Assembly: GCA_903933115.1 (NCBI GenBank)
Contig: CAIZIT010000078.1
Location: 1 to 64,000, forward strand
Reading direction: 5' to 3'
Source: an uncultured Burkholderiales bacterium
GTDB lineage: Bacteria; Pseudomonadota; Gammaproteobacteria; Burkholderiales; Burkholderiaceae_C
DNA length: 64,000 nucleotides
The notes below the pieces were generated by a model. The model saw nothing but the letters and a program-made list of their open reading frames with translations. It did not search any database and had not been told where the DNA came from. Positions 45,991 through 55,104 of this stretch are shown in pieces. Numbering within the stretch: the stretch's first letter is position 1; every line of letters starts with the position of its first letter. The translations under genes were made by a program, and so were the position numbers.

Positions 45991-46989
45991 TCATGCCCAC
46001 AAAAGCACCAGTTTACCCATGTGTTGATTGGACTCCATCAAAGTGTGGGCCAACGCACCAGACTCTGGCAAGTGAGCATCAAACGTTTTATAAATAACAG
46101 GCTTGATCTGACCACTCTCCAAGAGGGGCCAAATGTGAGCCCTCAGGGCTTGAGCGATTTGCGACTTGAAGGCGACCGAACGAGGTCTGAGGGTTGAACC
46201 TGTGATATTCAAGCGCTTTCTCAAAACCAAACCGGCGTTGAATTTGGACTCAATACCACCTTGAACCGCAATGATCACCAAACGACCATCTTCCGCCAGC
46301 AATTCAACCTCTTTGGCCACATAGTCACCCGCCACCATGTCCAAAATAACATGAACACCTTTCGCTGGGCCCAGTCGTTTGACCTCGGCTGCAAAATCGT
46401 GTGTTTTGTAATTGATGGCAATATCAGCGCCCAGCTCCAAACAAGCCTTGCACTTTTCTTCAGATCCCGCGGTCGCGATCACTTGCGCACCAAAAGCCTT
46501 TGCCATTTGGATGGCTGTGACACCAATTCCACTGGTGCCGCCTTGAATCAAAATTGTCTCACCCGCTTTAAGCTGTCCACGATCGAAGACGTTGCTCCAA
46601 ACGGTGAAAAAGGTCTCAGGCAAGCTCGCAGCCTCTACATCCGACAGGGACTGAGGAATGGGCAAACACTGCTCAACAGGAGCCACGCACCACTGCGCAT
46701 AACCCCCTCCAGCGATCAAAGCGCAGACTCGATCTCCCAACTTCAAGCCCGCAGCGGCCAAAGCCCGCTCATCTCCCGCCTCAATCACACCTGCCACCTC
46801 AAGGCCTGGCAGCTCGGAGGCGCCTGGCGGGACGGGGTAATGCCCCTTCCTTTGAATGACATCGGGTCGGTTCACGCCACTTGCGCTCACACGAATCAAA
46901 GCCTCACCCGTAGAAGGGAGAGGCTTGTCTTTATCGACCAAATGAAGGACCTCAGGCCCTCCATAAGATGAAATTTCAATGGCTTTCAT
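45991..46989 (-). CDS. NAD(P)H-quinone oxidoreductase, MDR family (PIG3-like)
   Basis: Zinc-free medium-chain dehydrogenase/reductase of 332 residues. N-terminal GroES-like domain (MKAIEISSYGGPEVL, SGVNRPDVIQRKGHYP), then a Rossmann NADPH site LIQGGTSGIGVTAIQMAKAF. The zinc ligands of alcohol dehydrogenases are absent. The closest characterised type is PIG3/TP53I3 quinone oxidoreductase. ATG 46989 gives the standard start; 47022 adds an unconserved lead. It lies between pnp and tpiA, a fixed position in Burkholderiales. Confidence 0.92.
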   Translation of the reverse strand: MKAIEISSYGGPEVLHLVDKDKPLPSTGEALIRVSASGVNRPDVIQRKGHYPVPPGASELPGLEVAGVIEAGDERALAAAGLKLGDRVCALIAGGGYAQWCVAPVEQCLPIPQSLSDVEAASLPETFFTVWSNVFDRGQLKAGETILIQGGTSGIGVTAIQMAKAFGAQVIATAGSEEKCKACLELGADIAINYKTHDFAAEVKRLGPAKGVHVILDMVAGDYVAKEVELLAEDGRLVIIAVQGGIESKFNAGLVLRKRLNITGSTLRPRSVAFKSQIAQALRAHIWPLLESGQIKPVIYKTFDAHLPESGALAHTLMESNQHMGKLVLLWA

Positions 46990-47078
46990 GACTTCAATTT
47001 TGTTGGCGGTTTTAGACCACAAAGCGGTGCCGTTTCATCCAACAGCTGCCAACCGCTTTGTGTGTCTGATCAACCGAT

Positions 47079-49208
47079 TCAGTGCTGGTGCTCTGAACCT
47101 TCTTCAGGAGCTTGGGGGCGATCGAGCAAGGCCTTCATGGACAACTTGACACGTCCCTTCTCATCGGTCTCCAGCACTTTGACTCTGACGATTTGACCTT
47201 CGGCCAAAACGTCAGTGACTTTCGCAATACGCTCGTGGCTGATTTGACTGATGTGCAACAAACCATCCTTGCCTGGCAACAAATTAACCAAAGCACCAAA
47301 ATCCAAAATTTTGGTGATGGGGCCTTCGTAGATTTTGCCAATCTCGACTTCTGCCGTGATTTGCTCAATGCGACGCTTGGCTTCCTCAGCCTTGGCGCCA
47401 TCGGTCGAGGCGATGGTGATTGTTCCGTCTTCAGAAATGTCGATTTGTGTACCGGTTTCTTCGGTCAACGCACGAATGGTTGCGCCGCCCTTACCGATCA
47501 CATCACGAATTTTCTCAGGATTGATCTTCATGGTGTAAAGACGTGGAGCAAAGTTACTGACATCCGTTTTCGCCTCACCCATCACCTCTTGCATTTTGCC
47601 CAAAATGTGCATGCGTGCTTCCTTGGCTTGAGCCAATGCGACTTGCATGATCTCTTTGGTGATACCTTGGATTTTGATATCCATTTGTAAAGCAGTGATC
47701 CCGTTGGTGGTACCTGCCACCTTGAAGTCCATGTCGCCCAAATGATCCTCATCACCCAAGATGTCGGTCAGAACGGCAAAACGGTTGTCTTCTTTGATCA
47801 AGCCCATGGCAATACCCGCCACATGAGCTTTCATGGGAACACCCGCATCCATCAAAGACAAACAGCCTCCGCATACGGAAGCCATGGAAGAGGAACCATT
47901 GGATTCAGTGATCTCAGAGACCACACGCATGGTGTAGGGGAAATCCGCTTTATCAGGCAAACAAGCCGCCAAAGCACGTTTGGCCAAACGTCCGTGACCA
48001 ATTTCTCTTCTCTTGGTGCTGCCCATACGACCCACCTCACCTGTCGCAAAGGGAGGCATGTTGTAGTGGAACATGAAGCGGTCTTCAAATTCACCCGCCA
48101 AGGCGTCAATCCTTTGAGCATCCCGATCTGTGCCCAAGGTGGTCACGACCAAAGCTTGCGTTTCACCACGGGTGAACAGGGCTGAACCATGGGTTCTTGG
48201 CAAAACACCGTTTCTGATCTCAATGGGACGCACGGTTCGTGTGTCGCGTCCATCGATGCGGGGCTCACCAGCCAAAATTTGTGAACGAACAATTTTGGCT
48301 TCAATATCAAACAGTAAACCTTCGACTTTAACGGCATCGAACTCAACACCCTGCGCGGTAAGACCCGCCAAAGTTGCTGCATAGGTCTCACGGCATGCTT
48401 GTGTTCTTTGTTGCTTGTTGCGAATTTGATAAGCCGCTCTTAAAGGACCTTCAGCCAATTCACCCACCTTGGCAATCAAGGGTTCGTTCTTTGCTTCTGC
48501 CTTCCAGTCCCAAACGGGGTGACCCGCCTCTTTGACCAACTCATGAATAGCGTCGATGGCCACTTTGCCTTGGTCGTGACCGAAAACCACCGCGCCAAGC
48601 ATGATTTCTTCGCTCAACTGCAAAGCCTCTGACTCCACCATCAAAACGGCCGCTTCAGTTCCTGCAACCACCAAATCCATGATGCTGTCTTTTCTCTGTG
48701 TTTGTCCAGGATTTAAGACATACTCACCATTGATATAACCCACTCTAGCCGCACCAATGGGGCCGTTAAAGGGGATTCCTGAAATGCTGAGTGCAGCACT
48801 AGAAGCAATCATTGCAGCAATATCAGCATCCACCTCTGGATTCAACGACAAGGTGTGAATGACCAAGTGCACTTCATTGAAAAACCCTTCAGGAAACAAA
48901 GGACGAATGGGGCGATCGATCAATCTGCTGGTAAGGGTCTCCAACTCAGAGGGCTTGGCTTCACGCTTGAAAAAACTTCCAGGAATTTTTCCTGCAGCAT
49001 AGGTTTTCTCAATGTAGTCCACCGTCAAGGGGAAGAAGTCTTGACCAGGCTTTGCCGACTTCGAAGCAACCACAGTTGCAAGAACAACTGTGTCATCGAT
49101 GTTGACCAAAACTGCACCAGTGGCTTGACGAGCAATCTCGCCTGTCTCCATGGTAACCGTGTGTTGACCCCATTGAAAGGTCTTCGTGACTTTCTTAAAA
49201 AGTGACAT
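47079..49208 (-). CDS. pnp: Polyribonucleotide nucleotidyltransferase (PNPase)
   Basis: Phosphorolytic 3'-5' exoribonuclease and degradosome component. Two RNase PH domains span the first 550 residues ([33 protein letters not shown], the catalytic-core [19 protein letters not shown]), followed by a KH domain ([19 protein letters not shown]) and an S1 domain ([19 protein letters not shown]). 709 residues, full length. It is downstream of rpsO, as in most bacteria. An extended stem-loop in its leader (49284-49334) may be an RNase III site for autoregulation, as is known in E. coli. Confidence 0.98.
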   Translation of the reverse strand: MSLFKKVTKTFQWGQHTVTMETGEIARQATGAVLVNIDDTVVLATVVASKSAKPGQDFFPLTVDYIEKTYAAGKIPGSFFKREAKPSELETLTSRLIDRPIRPLFPEGFFNEVHLVIHTLSLNPEVDADIAAMIASSAALSISGIPFNGPIGAARVGYINGEYVLNPGQTQRKDSIMDLVVAGTEAAVLMVESEALQLSEEIMLGAVVFGHDQGKVAIDAIHELVKEAGHPVWDWKAEAKNEPLIAKVGELAEGPLRAAYQIRNKQQRTQACRETYAATLAGLTAQGVEFDAVKVEGLLFDIEAKIVRSQILAGEPRIDGRDTRTVRPIEIRNGVLPRTHGSALFTRGETQALVVTTLGTDRDAQRIDALAGEFEDRFMFHYNMPPFATGEVGRMGSTKRREIGHGRLAKRALAACLPDKADFPYTMRVVSEITESNGSSSMASVCGGCLSLMDAGVPMKAHVAGIAMGLIKEDNRFAVLTDILGDEDHLGDMDFKVAGTTNGITALQMDIKIQGITKEIMQVALAQAKEARMHILGKMQEVMGEAKTDVSNFAPRLYTMKINPEKIRDVIGKGGATIRALTEETGTQIDISEDGTITIASTDGAKAEEAKRRIEQITAEVEIGKIYEGPITKILDFGALVNLLPGKDGLLHISQISHERIAKVTDVLAEGQIVRVKVLETDEKGRVKLSMKALLDRPQAPEEGSEHQH

Positions 49209-49283
49209 GTTTTAACTCCATTTTGTTTTGGGGCATGAGGGCCATGCCACCTGAGCCTGGAGGGTTGTCATAGAACAGAATGC

Positions 49284-49334
49284 CATTCCATCAAAGTCGT
49301 ATCGCCTGGGCTTGGACACGCATTTGGTGGAATG
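49284..49334 (-). promoter_or_regulatory. Stem-loop in the pnp leader, candidate RNase III site
   Basis: CATTCCATCAAA (49284-49295) and TTTGGTGGAATG (49323-49334) pair at 11 of 12 positions with one mismatch around a 27-nt loop. The structure lies about 75 nt upstream of the pnp start. In E. coli the pnp leader folds into a double-stranded element cut by RNase III and then degraded by PNPase itself. Equivalence here is inference. Confidence 0.5.
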
Positions 49335-49407
49335 ACACAGCTTCGATCCACAATCAAACTCTCCGTTGTTGAGGGCCTGAGAAAAATCTCTGATCCTCAA
49401 GATGCAT

Positions 49408-49445
49408 AAAGGCGTCTGAGCTAAGGGTATAACTCAGACGCCTTT
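49408..49445 (-). terminator. rpsO-pnp intergenic hairpin, likely rpsO terminator
   Basis: AAAGGCGTCTGAG (49408-49420) and CTCAGACGCCTTT (49433-49445) form a perfect 13-bp stem with a 12-nt loop, 16 nt after the rpsO stop. Only three T residues end the stem in the direction of transcription, so it may be partly read through into pnp, as in E. coli, or protect the rpsO mRNA end. Confidence 0.85.
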
Positions 49446-49461
49446 GGCAAAAGAATACCAA

Positions 49462-49725
49462 TTACTTGCGTAAACCGAGCTTGGCAATCAAAGCTGAATA
49501 ACGGTTCAAGTCCTTAGATTTCAAGTAATCCAACAATTTACGACGACGGCTGACCATGCGCAAAAGTCCACGACGACCGTGGTGATCTTTGGCATGCGTC
49601 TTGAAATGGGGGGTCAACTCGTTGATACGAGCTGTCAAAAGTGCCACTTGGACTTCAGGACTACCTGTGTCGTTTGCAGCGCGAGCATTTTGCGCAATAA
49701 CTTGCGCGATCGTTGTAGATAACAT
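49462..49725 (-). CDS. rpsO: 30S ribosomal protein S15
   Basis: Binds 16S rRNA early in small-subunit assembly. The conserved block [15 protein letters not shown], with [20 protein letters not shown] and the LGLRK end, is unmistakable. ATG 49725 gives 87 residues, near the usual 89, with AAGGA 8 nt upstream; a start at 49797 would add an unconserved lead. A promoter lies about 90 bp upstream. Confidence 0.97.
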   Translation of the reverse strand: MLSTTIAQVIAQNARAANDTGSPEVQVALLTARINELTPHFKTHAKDHHGRRGLLRMVSRRRKLLDYLKSKDLNRYSALIAKLGLRK

Positions 49726-49816
49726 TTTAAATTCCTTGATGATTGATTTTTCAACTTGCGCGATCTCTTGGAAGTAAAGAGATGCGTGTGCATGCACTCC
49801 TTTGGAAGCGCAAAGC

Positions 49817-49844
49817 CTTATAAGTATAACCGATTGAATCCCAA
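49817..49844 (-). promoter_or_regulatory. Candidate sigma-70 promoter for rpsO-pnp
   Basis: On the minus strand TTGGGA (49839-49844) and TATAAG (49817-49822) are spaced by 16 bp, matching four and five of six consensus bases. Transcription would start about 85 nt before the rpsO ATG at 49725. No competing match is nearer. The rest of 49845-50121 shows nothing I recognise. Confidence 0.5.
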
Positions 49845-50121
49845 ACCTGGGCCCTATTCAAAGCCCCCTTGCAGGAGTCAGCCCTCGGGTGCATGGAAAT
49901 ACCAACAATGGCTCAAAATAGAATACTAATGTACTCAAAAAAACATTTAATTTGACCGCTATGGACTTCAAATGACGCTTTCATCCTGGACATCAGAGAA
50001 GCCTCTTGACGTATCTTCTGGGATGCCCAAATGACTTTGGCCAAAAAAATCCGCTGATATTGGGTCAAATTGAAGCATTTCAATACGTCTAGAAAATAAA
50101 GCAGGATCTTTCATTTTGAGC

Positions 50122-50150
50122 CTTGAAATCGCAGTTCTAGACCTCCATGT
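50122..50150 (+). promoter_or_regulatory. Sigma-32 heat-shock promoter of the hsp20 gene
   Basis: CTTGAAA (50122-50128) is the exact RpoH -35 consensus and CTCCATGT (50143-50150) matches the CCCCATNT -10 with one difference; the 14-bp spacer is in the accepted range. It lies about 60 bp upstream of a small heat shock protein gene, which makes the assignment convincing. Confidence 0.85.
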
Positions 50151-50174
50151 CTGATCCATCGGTGAGCATTTTCG

Positions 50175-50202
50175 CTCCTGTGATTCAACAGCAACTTTGG
50201 AG
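50175..50202 (+). promoter_or_regulatory. Possible anti-Shine-Dalgarno pairing in the hsp20 leader
   Basis: CTCC (50175-50178) can pair with the ribosome binding site GGAG (50199-50202), and TGT/ACA (50179-50181 with 50188-50190) closes an inner 6-nt loop. This short, bulged helix could melt with heat, as RNA thermometers of small heat-shock genes do. Stability was not computed. Confidence 0.3.
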
Positions 50203-50208
50203 AAACCC

Positions 50209-50583
50209 ATGCTATTTGCCCCTTTATCTGTTTCCATCAATCCCGCTCAAAAGCGCCCTTCCATCCAAGCCTTCGAGAGGTTTCTTGGGGATGTGGTGAA
50301 AACACCTTCTAAGATCAGCAACTTCGCCGAGACTGTTAGCGCCTACACCTTGGAAATTGATGTACCAGGCGTGAGCAAAAGCGATTTGATGATCAAAATC
50401 GAAGACCAAATCGTGCGTATTGAGACCCAAGAACAAGCGGCCAGAAAATACAATTTGAGCTTTGAGTTGCCCTTGGCCATTGATCCTTCTTTGAGTCAAG
50501 CCAAGCTAGAAAATGGTGTATTGAGTCTCAGCTTGTCCAAAAAACAAATCGCAAGCAATGTCTCTACGCTAGAAGTTCAGTAA
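50209..50583 (+). CDS. Small heat shock protein, Hsp20/alpha-crystallin family
   Basis: Cytoplasmic ATP-independent chaperone that holds unfolding proteins. 124 residues: a short N-terminal arm, then the alpha-crystallin beta-sandwich (AYTLEIDVPGVSKSDLMIKI, FELPLAIDPSLSQAKLENGVL) ending in SLSLSKK. The family mark A-x-x-x-n-G-v-L is seen as AKLENGVLSLSL. ATG 50209 has GGAG 6 nt upstream; TTG 50197 would add four residues. Preceded by a sigma-32 promoter. Divergent from rpsO. Confidence 0.92.
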   Translation: MLFAPLSVSINPAQKRPSIQAFERFLGDVVKTPSKISNFAETVSAYTLEIDVPGVSKSDLMIKIEDQIVRIETQEQAARKYNLSFELPLAIDPSLSQAKLENGVLSLSLSKKQIASNVSTLEVQ

Positions 50584-50668
50584 TAGGCTTGAGAACAATC
50601 AAATGGGTTTGAAGTCAAACCACTCCGTCCAAATCCACCCCTTGCTGGGAGGGGCTTGGACTGGGCCT

Positions 50669-51748
50669 TCAGCGAGGCAAGTCTCCTAAGGCCCACCGGG
50701 GTTTGACGTCAAAAGCGTAGGATTTAGACCCCTGCTCAATGCCGTACTGAACCCTCATGGCCGCCGCCAAAGCAATCATGGCCCCGTTGTCTGTACACAA
50801 ATGCATCTCGGGAAAATGGACCTTTGCGCCCAAACGCGCGCACTCCTCCTTCAAGTTCTTTCTGAGGGATTGATTCGCGCCAACTCCCCCTGCGACAACC
50901 AGCGTTTTGAGACCGGTCAACTTCAAAGCAGCTACGGATTTTTTGACCAAAACCTCCACAATGGCCGCTTGGACGGAGGCAGCCAAGTCATGCTTAGAGG
51001 CTTCAATCTCTGAATCGGACATTTTCTTGACCTGTGTGAGCACCGAGGTCTTTAAACCAGCAAAGGAAAAATCAAGCTTGCCGCTATGTAACAGGGGTCG
51101 AGGAAATTGATAGGCTTTGTCGTTACCCGTTTGGGCCAATTTTGACAACTCGGCTCCACCAGGGTAATCCAAACCCATGAGCTTTGCGGATTTATCAAAA
51201 GCCTCTCCCGCCGCATCGTCCACACTCTCACCCAAGAGCTCATATTGACCCATGCTTTGCACACGCATCAGTTGAGTATGCCCACCTGAGACCAGCAAAC
51301 ACACAAAAGGAAAGCTCGGAGGATCTTCACTGAGAAACGGCGACAACAAGTGCCCCTCCAAATGGTGTATCCCCATGAGAGGCAGATCCATGGACGAAGC
51401 CAGGCAAGCCGCCACACCTGCACCCACCAGCAATGCACCAGCTAAACCAGGTCCCTTGGTATAAGCCACCAAATCGACTTGGTGGATATCCACTCCAGAG
51501 GTTTGCAAAACTTGCTTCAACAAAGGAATGATTCTTTGAATGTGGTCTCGACTGGCCAGCTCTGGAACCACGCCTCCGTAGGGCTGGTGCATCTCGATTT
51601 GAGTGTGCAAAGCATGGGCGAGCAGTTGAGGCAACTCGATCTTCTCAACCTTGGTAGCCGATTGAACTTGAGACGAAAGCGGTGGGTCAATTTTGACCAA
51701 CGCCACGCCGCTTTCATCACAAGAGGACTCTATTCCTAAAATAAACAC
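50669..51748 (-). CDS. tsaD: tRNA N6-adenosine threonylcarbamoyltransferase
   Basis: Transfers threonylcarbamoyl to A37 of ANN-decoding tRNAs with TsaB and TsaE. The ASKHA fold start [15 protein letters not shown], the metal-site [16 protein letters not shown], the conserved [12 protein letters not shown], and [13 protein letters not shown] are all present. I prefer GTG 51748 (359 residues), which gives the standard N-terminus with GGAAAAG upstream; ATG 51787 would add 13 residues. It is single, convergent with hsp20 and divergent from the ybiB-like gene. Confidence 0.95.
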   Translation of the reverse strand: MFILGIESSCDESGVALVKIDPPLSSQVQSATKVEKIELPQLLAHALHTQIEMHQPYGGVVPELASRDHIQRIIPLLKQVLQTSGVDIHQVDLVAYTKGPGLAGALLVGAGVAACLASSMDLPLMGIHHLEGHLLSPFLSEDPPSFPFVCLLVSGGHTQLMRVQSMGQYELLGESVDDAAGEAFDKSAKLMGLDYPGGAELSKLAQTGNDKAYQFPRPLLHSGKLDFSFAGLKTSVLTQVKKMSDSEIEASKHDLAASVQAAIVEVLVKKSVAALKLTGLKTLVVAGGVGANQSLRKNLKEECARLGAKVHFPEMHLCTDNGAMIALAAAMRVQYGIEQGSKSYAFDVKPRWALGDLPR

Positions 51749-51857
51749 AACTTTTCCATATCGATATGAGGGAGTCGGATGACCCATCCATGTGTCCCCC
51801 TATTATCTTCCATCATCACCAAATAATGCCTGAGGCTCTCGCAAATTCAGCGAGAAT

Positions 51858-52847
51858 ATGGCCATGAGCATCAGTCATTACATCAAAGAGATCGGTCGCG
51901 GCAAGCAAGGGGCCAGGCATTTAAGCACCGAGCAAGCCCGTAACCTGATGGAAAACATCTTGAGCGACCAAGTGAGCGAGCTGGAGTTGGGCGCTTTTTG
52001 CATTGCCATGAGAATCAAGGGCGAAACGCCCGAGGAGATGGTTGGTTTTTTGCAAGCCATGGAGTCACATATGGAAAAGTTGACGCCCAGCCTCCAACCC
52101 AAGGTCAACACAATGAGCGGTCAACTGGCCAAGCCCGTGATCGTGATTCCGAGTTACAACGGCGCAAGAAAACTACCCAATTTGACCCCTCTTTTGGCGG
52201 GTGCTTTGGCACTCCAACACTACCCAGTCCTTGTGCATGGATATACCACCGAAGACAAAAGGGTCAGCACCGAGGAGATTTTCAAACATTTAAATTGGAG
52301 GGTTGCTGGTGACAACACCTCTGTAGAAGGCGTGAAACTTCAAGAGGGTGAGGCCTTGTACATCTCGATGAAACACTTGTCACCAAAAATCACGGATTTA
52401 TTGGATATTCGAAAAGTCATTGGCCTCAGAAATTCAAGCCACAGTTTGGTCAAAATTCTCAACCCCATTCAAGAGGGCTGGCCCGTCTTGCAACTGTCCA
52501 GTTACACCCACCCCGAGTACTTGGAGTCGATGTCCAAAACATTTGAGCTTTTGGGTAAAAACGTGCTGTTTTTGAGAGGTACCGAGGGTGAAGCGGTGGC
52601 CGACCCCAGAAGAACGCCCAAAATGACAGGCTTTGTGAATGGCCAGGCCAAAACTTTGGTCGAGCAACGCCAAGGGACTGTCGAATCCCTCAACGAACTT
52701 CCCCCAACCAATGACCCCAAAGAAACCTCTCAATACATTCAAGACGTTTTACAAGGTGCAGTGGAGATGCCCTCCTCAATCAGCGCGCAAATCAGCGCCA
52801 TTGAGGAATTGAGCCGCCAAATTTGTACACCGATCACCCAAGATTGA
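51858..52847 (+). CDS. ybiB: YbiB-like DNA-binding protein (TrpD2 family)
   Basis: A 329-residue paralogue of anthranilate phosphoribosyltransferase that, in E. coli YbiB, binds nucleic acid and has lost catalysis. The helical N-terminal domain ISHYIKEIGRGKQGARHLS with LELGAFCIAMRIKGETPEEM is typical, as is IVIPSYNGARKLPNLTPLLA where the true enzyme has a phosphoribosyl-binding Gly-rich loop. The gene ends 3 nt before cobA, so they form an operon. ATG 51858 or 51864 may be used. Confidence 0.88.
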   Translation: MAMSISHYIKEIGRGKQGARHLSTEQARNLMENILSDQVSELELGAFCIAMRIKGETPEEMVGFLQAMESHMEKLTPSLQPKVNTMSGQLAKPVIVIPSYNGARKLPNLTPLLAGALALQHYPVLVHGYTTEDKRVSTEEIFKHLNWRVAGDNTSVEGVKLQEGEALYISMKHLSPKITDLLDIRKVIGLRNSSHSLVKILNPIQEGWPVLQLSSYTHPEYLESMSKTFELLGKNVLFLRGTEGEAVADPRRTPKMTGFVNGQAKTLVEQRQGTVESLNELPPTNDPKETSQYIQDVLQGAVEMPSSISAQISAIEELSRQICTPITQD

Positions 52848-52850
52848 ATC

Positions 52851-53660
52851 ATGTCTAGATTGAATGCCCCTGATGACAAAAATTCTAGCGATTGGCCCGT
52901 GGTGAAATTGGTGGGTGCGGGTCCTGGTGACCCTGAGCTTTTGACCCTGAAGGCCCTCAAAGCCATTCAAGCAGCCAGTGTGGTTTTGGTAGACGACTTG
53001 GTTTCCCCTGAAATTTGTGCGCTCATCCCCATTGAGTGCAGGCAAATCTTTGTCGGCAAAAGGGGGGGGTGCAAATCCACGCCCCAAGCTTACATTGAAG
53101 AGTTGATGATTCAATGTGCCAAGGAAGGGGAAAGGGTTGTTCGGCTCAAGGGAGGCGACCCCTGCATTTTTGGGCGTGGAGGAGAGGAAATTGAAGCCCT
53201 TCGTGCACACCATGTCAATGCCGAAGTGATCAATGGCATCACATCAGGCCTCGCAGCGATGAGCTCGCTTGGGCTTTCCTTGACGCACCGTCACCATGCC
53301 CATGGCGTTGTTTTCGTCACGGGACATGCCAAGGAAGGACAAGAAGGGGTCAATTGGACCGAACTCGGTCGTGTGTCACACAGCTCAAAATTGACACTGA
53401 TTGTCTACATGGGCATGAGCTTAACGAGAGAAATACAGCAAGGTTTGCTTGAAGGACTACCGGGCCACACACCCGTTGCAGTGATCGAGCGAGCAAGCTC
53501 AAAAGACCAACGCCATCTCATCACCAGCTTAGAGCAATTGATCCAAGACATCAAAACCCAAGGCTTCAAAAGCCCCTCAGTGATTGTGATTGGTGACGTT
53601 ATTCGGGGCCTCGAAGCCCTGGAGTCTCAGGCCCCTATGTCGCTACCCAAGGCACCCTAG
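52851..53660 (+). CDS. cobA: Uroporphyrinogen-III C-methyltransferase
   Basis: SAM-dependent bis-methylation of uroporphyrinogen III to precorrin-2, the branch point to sirohaem and cobalamin. 269 residues with VGAGPGDPELLTLKA at the SAM site, DDLVSPEI, the VGKRGG segment, and VRLKGGDPCIFGRGGEE. No CysG-type dehydrogenase/ferrochelatase domain is attached, so it is the stand-alone form. It follows the ybiB-like gene by 3 nt. Confidence 0.95.
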   Translation: MSRLNAPDDKNSSDWPVVKLVGAGPGDPELLTLKALKAIQAASVVLVDDLVSPEICALIPIECRQIFVGKRGGCKSTPQAYIEELMIQCAKEGERVVRLKGGDPCIFGRGGEEIEALRAHHVNAEVINGITSGLAAMSSLGLSLTHRHHAHGVVFVTGHAKEGQEGVNWTELGRVSHSSKLTLIVYMGMSLTREIQQGLLEGLPGHTPVAVIERASSKDQRHLITSLEQLIQDIKTQGFKSPSVIVIGDVIRGLEALESQAPMSLPKAP

Positions 53661-53734
53661 GATTCGCCGATTTTGCCCAACACCTTTGCTGCTAGGCACC
53701 AGAACCCTTGAGTTTCTATCTACAGGCGGTCTCT

Positions 53735-53759
53735 AAGCCGGGGAAAGGCTTCCTTTTTT
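53735..53759 (+). terminator. Candidate terminator after cobA
   Basis: AAGCC (53735-53739) and GGCTT (53747-53751) form a 5-bp stem with a 7-nt loop, followed by CC and six T residues (53754-53759). An alternative longer pairing of GGGGAAA with TTTCCCC downstream is also possible. The remaining leader to prfB (53760-53897) shows nothing recognisable. Confidence 0.5.
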
Positions 53760-53897
53760 GATCTAATTTCCCCTTTAACTAGGGCAATACCGCATGGAGA
53801 GCACCTCTATCGTGCGAAAATAGCCGCTTCGGGTCAATGGGCCACCCCATGCCTGCCCTTCCCAATCACTTTAGAGCTCAGCTATAGGAATTTTCAC

Positions 53898-55002
53898 ATG
53901 GACGCAGAACGTGCCAACTTGATCGGTTCAACCTTATCGAACCTTCAGACCAGAACCCTTGATCTTCGGGGGTATCTTTGACTACGATGCCAAATCGGAA
54001 CGTCTAAGAACAGTCAATGCGTCCCTTGAGGACCCCAGCGTTTGGAATGAACCCAAAAAAGCTCAAGAGTTGAGCAAAGAAAAGAAATCCCTCGAAGATG
54101 TGGTCGTTGTCTTGTCAAAACTTGAGCAAGAGATCGCTGACAATTTAGAACTCTTTGAGATGGTCAAGTCAGAAGACGATGACAATGCTTTGGTGGACAT
54201 TGAGCTTGAAACGGCCAATTTGAACCAAAGCATTGAAAAGTTGGAATTCAGAAGAATGTTCAACAACCCTGCTGATCCTTGCAATGCTTTTTTGGACATC
54301 CAAGCAGGTGCAGGCGGCACGGAAGCTTGCGACTGGGCCAGTATGCTGCTCAGGCAGTACTTGAGATACGCTGAGCGAAAAAACTTCAAAGCCACACTGG
54401 AAGATGAGTCGGCGGGAGATGTGGCAGGCATCAAGAGCGCAACCATTAAAATTGAAGGCGAATATGCCTTTGGTCTTTTGAGAACAGAGACCGGTGTACA
54501 CCGCTTGGTGAGGAAATCACCCTTTGACTCATCCGGTGGCAGACACACCAGCTTCGCCAGTGTGTTTGTCTACCCTGAAGTCGATGATTCCATCGAAATT
54601 GACATCAACCCCGCTGACGTTCGGGTCGACACCTTCAGAGCCAGCGGAGCAGGTGGACAGCACATCAACAAAACCGATTCAGCCGTTCGCTTGACCCACA
54701 TGCCGACAGGCATTGTGGTGCAGTGCCAAGACGGCAGGAGCCAACACAGCAACAGAGATGTGGCTTGGAAGCGTCTTCGCAGCAGGCTCTATGACTTCGA
54801 GATGAGAAAACGCATGGAAGAGCAACAAAAGCTTGAAGACACCAAAACCGATGTGGGCTGGGGTCATCAAATTCGATCCTATGTTTTAGACCAAAGTCGA
54901 ATCAAAGACCTCAGGACCTCGGTCGAAATCTCCAACACTCAAAAAGTGTTGGATGGAGACTTGGACGCTTTCATTGAGGCATCCCTCAAGCAAGGCGTTT
55001 GA
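53898..55002 (+). CDS. prfB: Peptide chain release factor 2, with programmed +1 frameshift
   Basis: RF2 terminates at UGA and UAA. Translation starts at ATG 53898 (AGGA upstream) and meets an in-frame TGA at 53979-53981. The site reads CGGGGGTATCTTTGAC, almost identical to the E. coli prfB element: an internal Shine-Dalgarno, the CTT slippery codon, UGA, then C. Slipping +1 on CTT continues the frame as RGYLDYDAK, giving 367 residues. The codon-recognition tripeptide SPF is in [11 protein letters not shown] and the catalytic GGQ is in [11 protein letters not shown]. Frameshifting falls when RF2 is abundant, so it autoregulates. The upstream 27 codons are real coding sequence, not leader. Confidence 0.97.
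53969..53982 (+). promoter_or_regulatory. prfB +1 recoding site
   Basis: GGGGGT acts as an internal Shine-Dalgarno ending 3 nt before the CTT codon (53976-53978), followed by TGA (53979-53981) and C. These four parts are those known to promote +1 frameshifting in prfB. Confidence 0.95.
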
Positions 55003-55104
55003 GATCTCGCTGTTCGACTCAAGTCACCCCAAAAGTTCCACCACTTTAACCGTCTTCATGCGGGTCAATAGACCGTAAAACAAAAGAAAATTCGAGGAGC
55101 CAAC

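Noticed and set aside
47112-47690. 192-residue plus-strand frame opposite pnp
   Set aside because: Antisense shadow of conserved pnp codons; composition typical of reversed coding sequence.
49968-50240. 90-residue minus-strand frame before hsp20
   Set aside because: It covers the hsp20 sigma-32 promoter and first codons, has no recognisable features and no ribosome binding site.
53661-53897. A 6S RNA or other structured RNA ahead of prfB
   Set aside because: Hairpin pieces are present but none of the conserved 6S features could be recognised; only a possible terminator is reported.
53898-53981. prfB as a frameshifted pseudogene or sequencing error
   Set aside because: The disruption is the known recoding site with all its parts, and the rest of the gene is intact.
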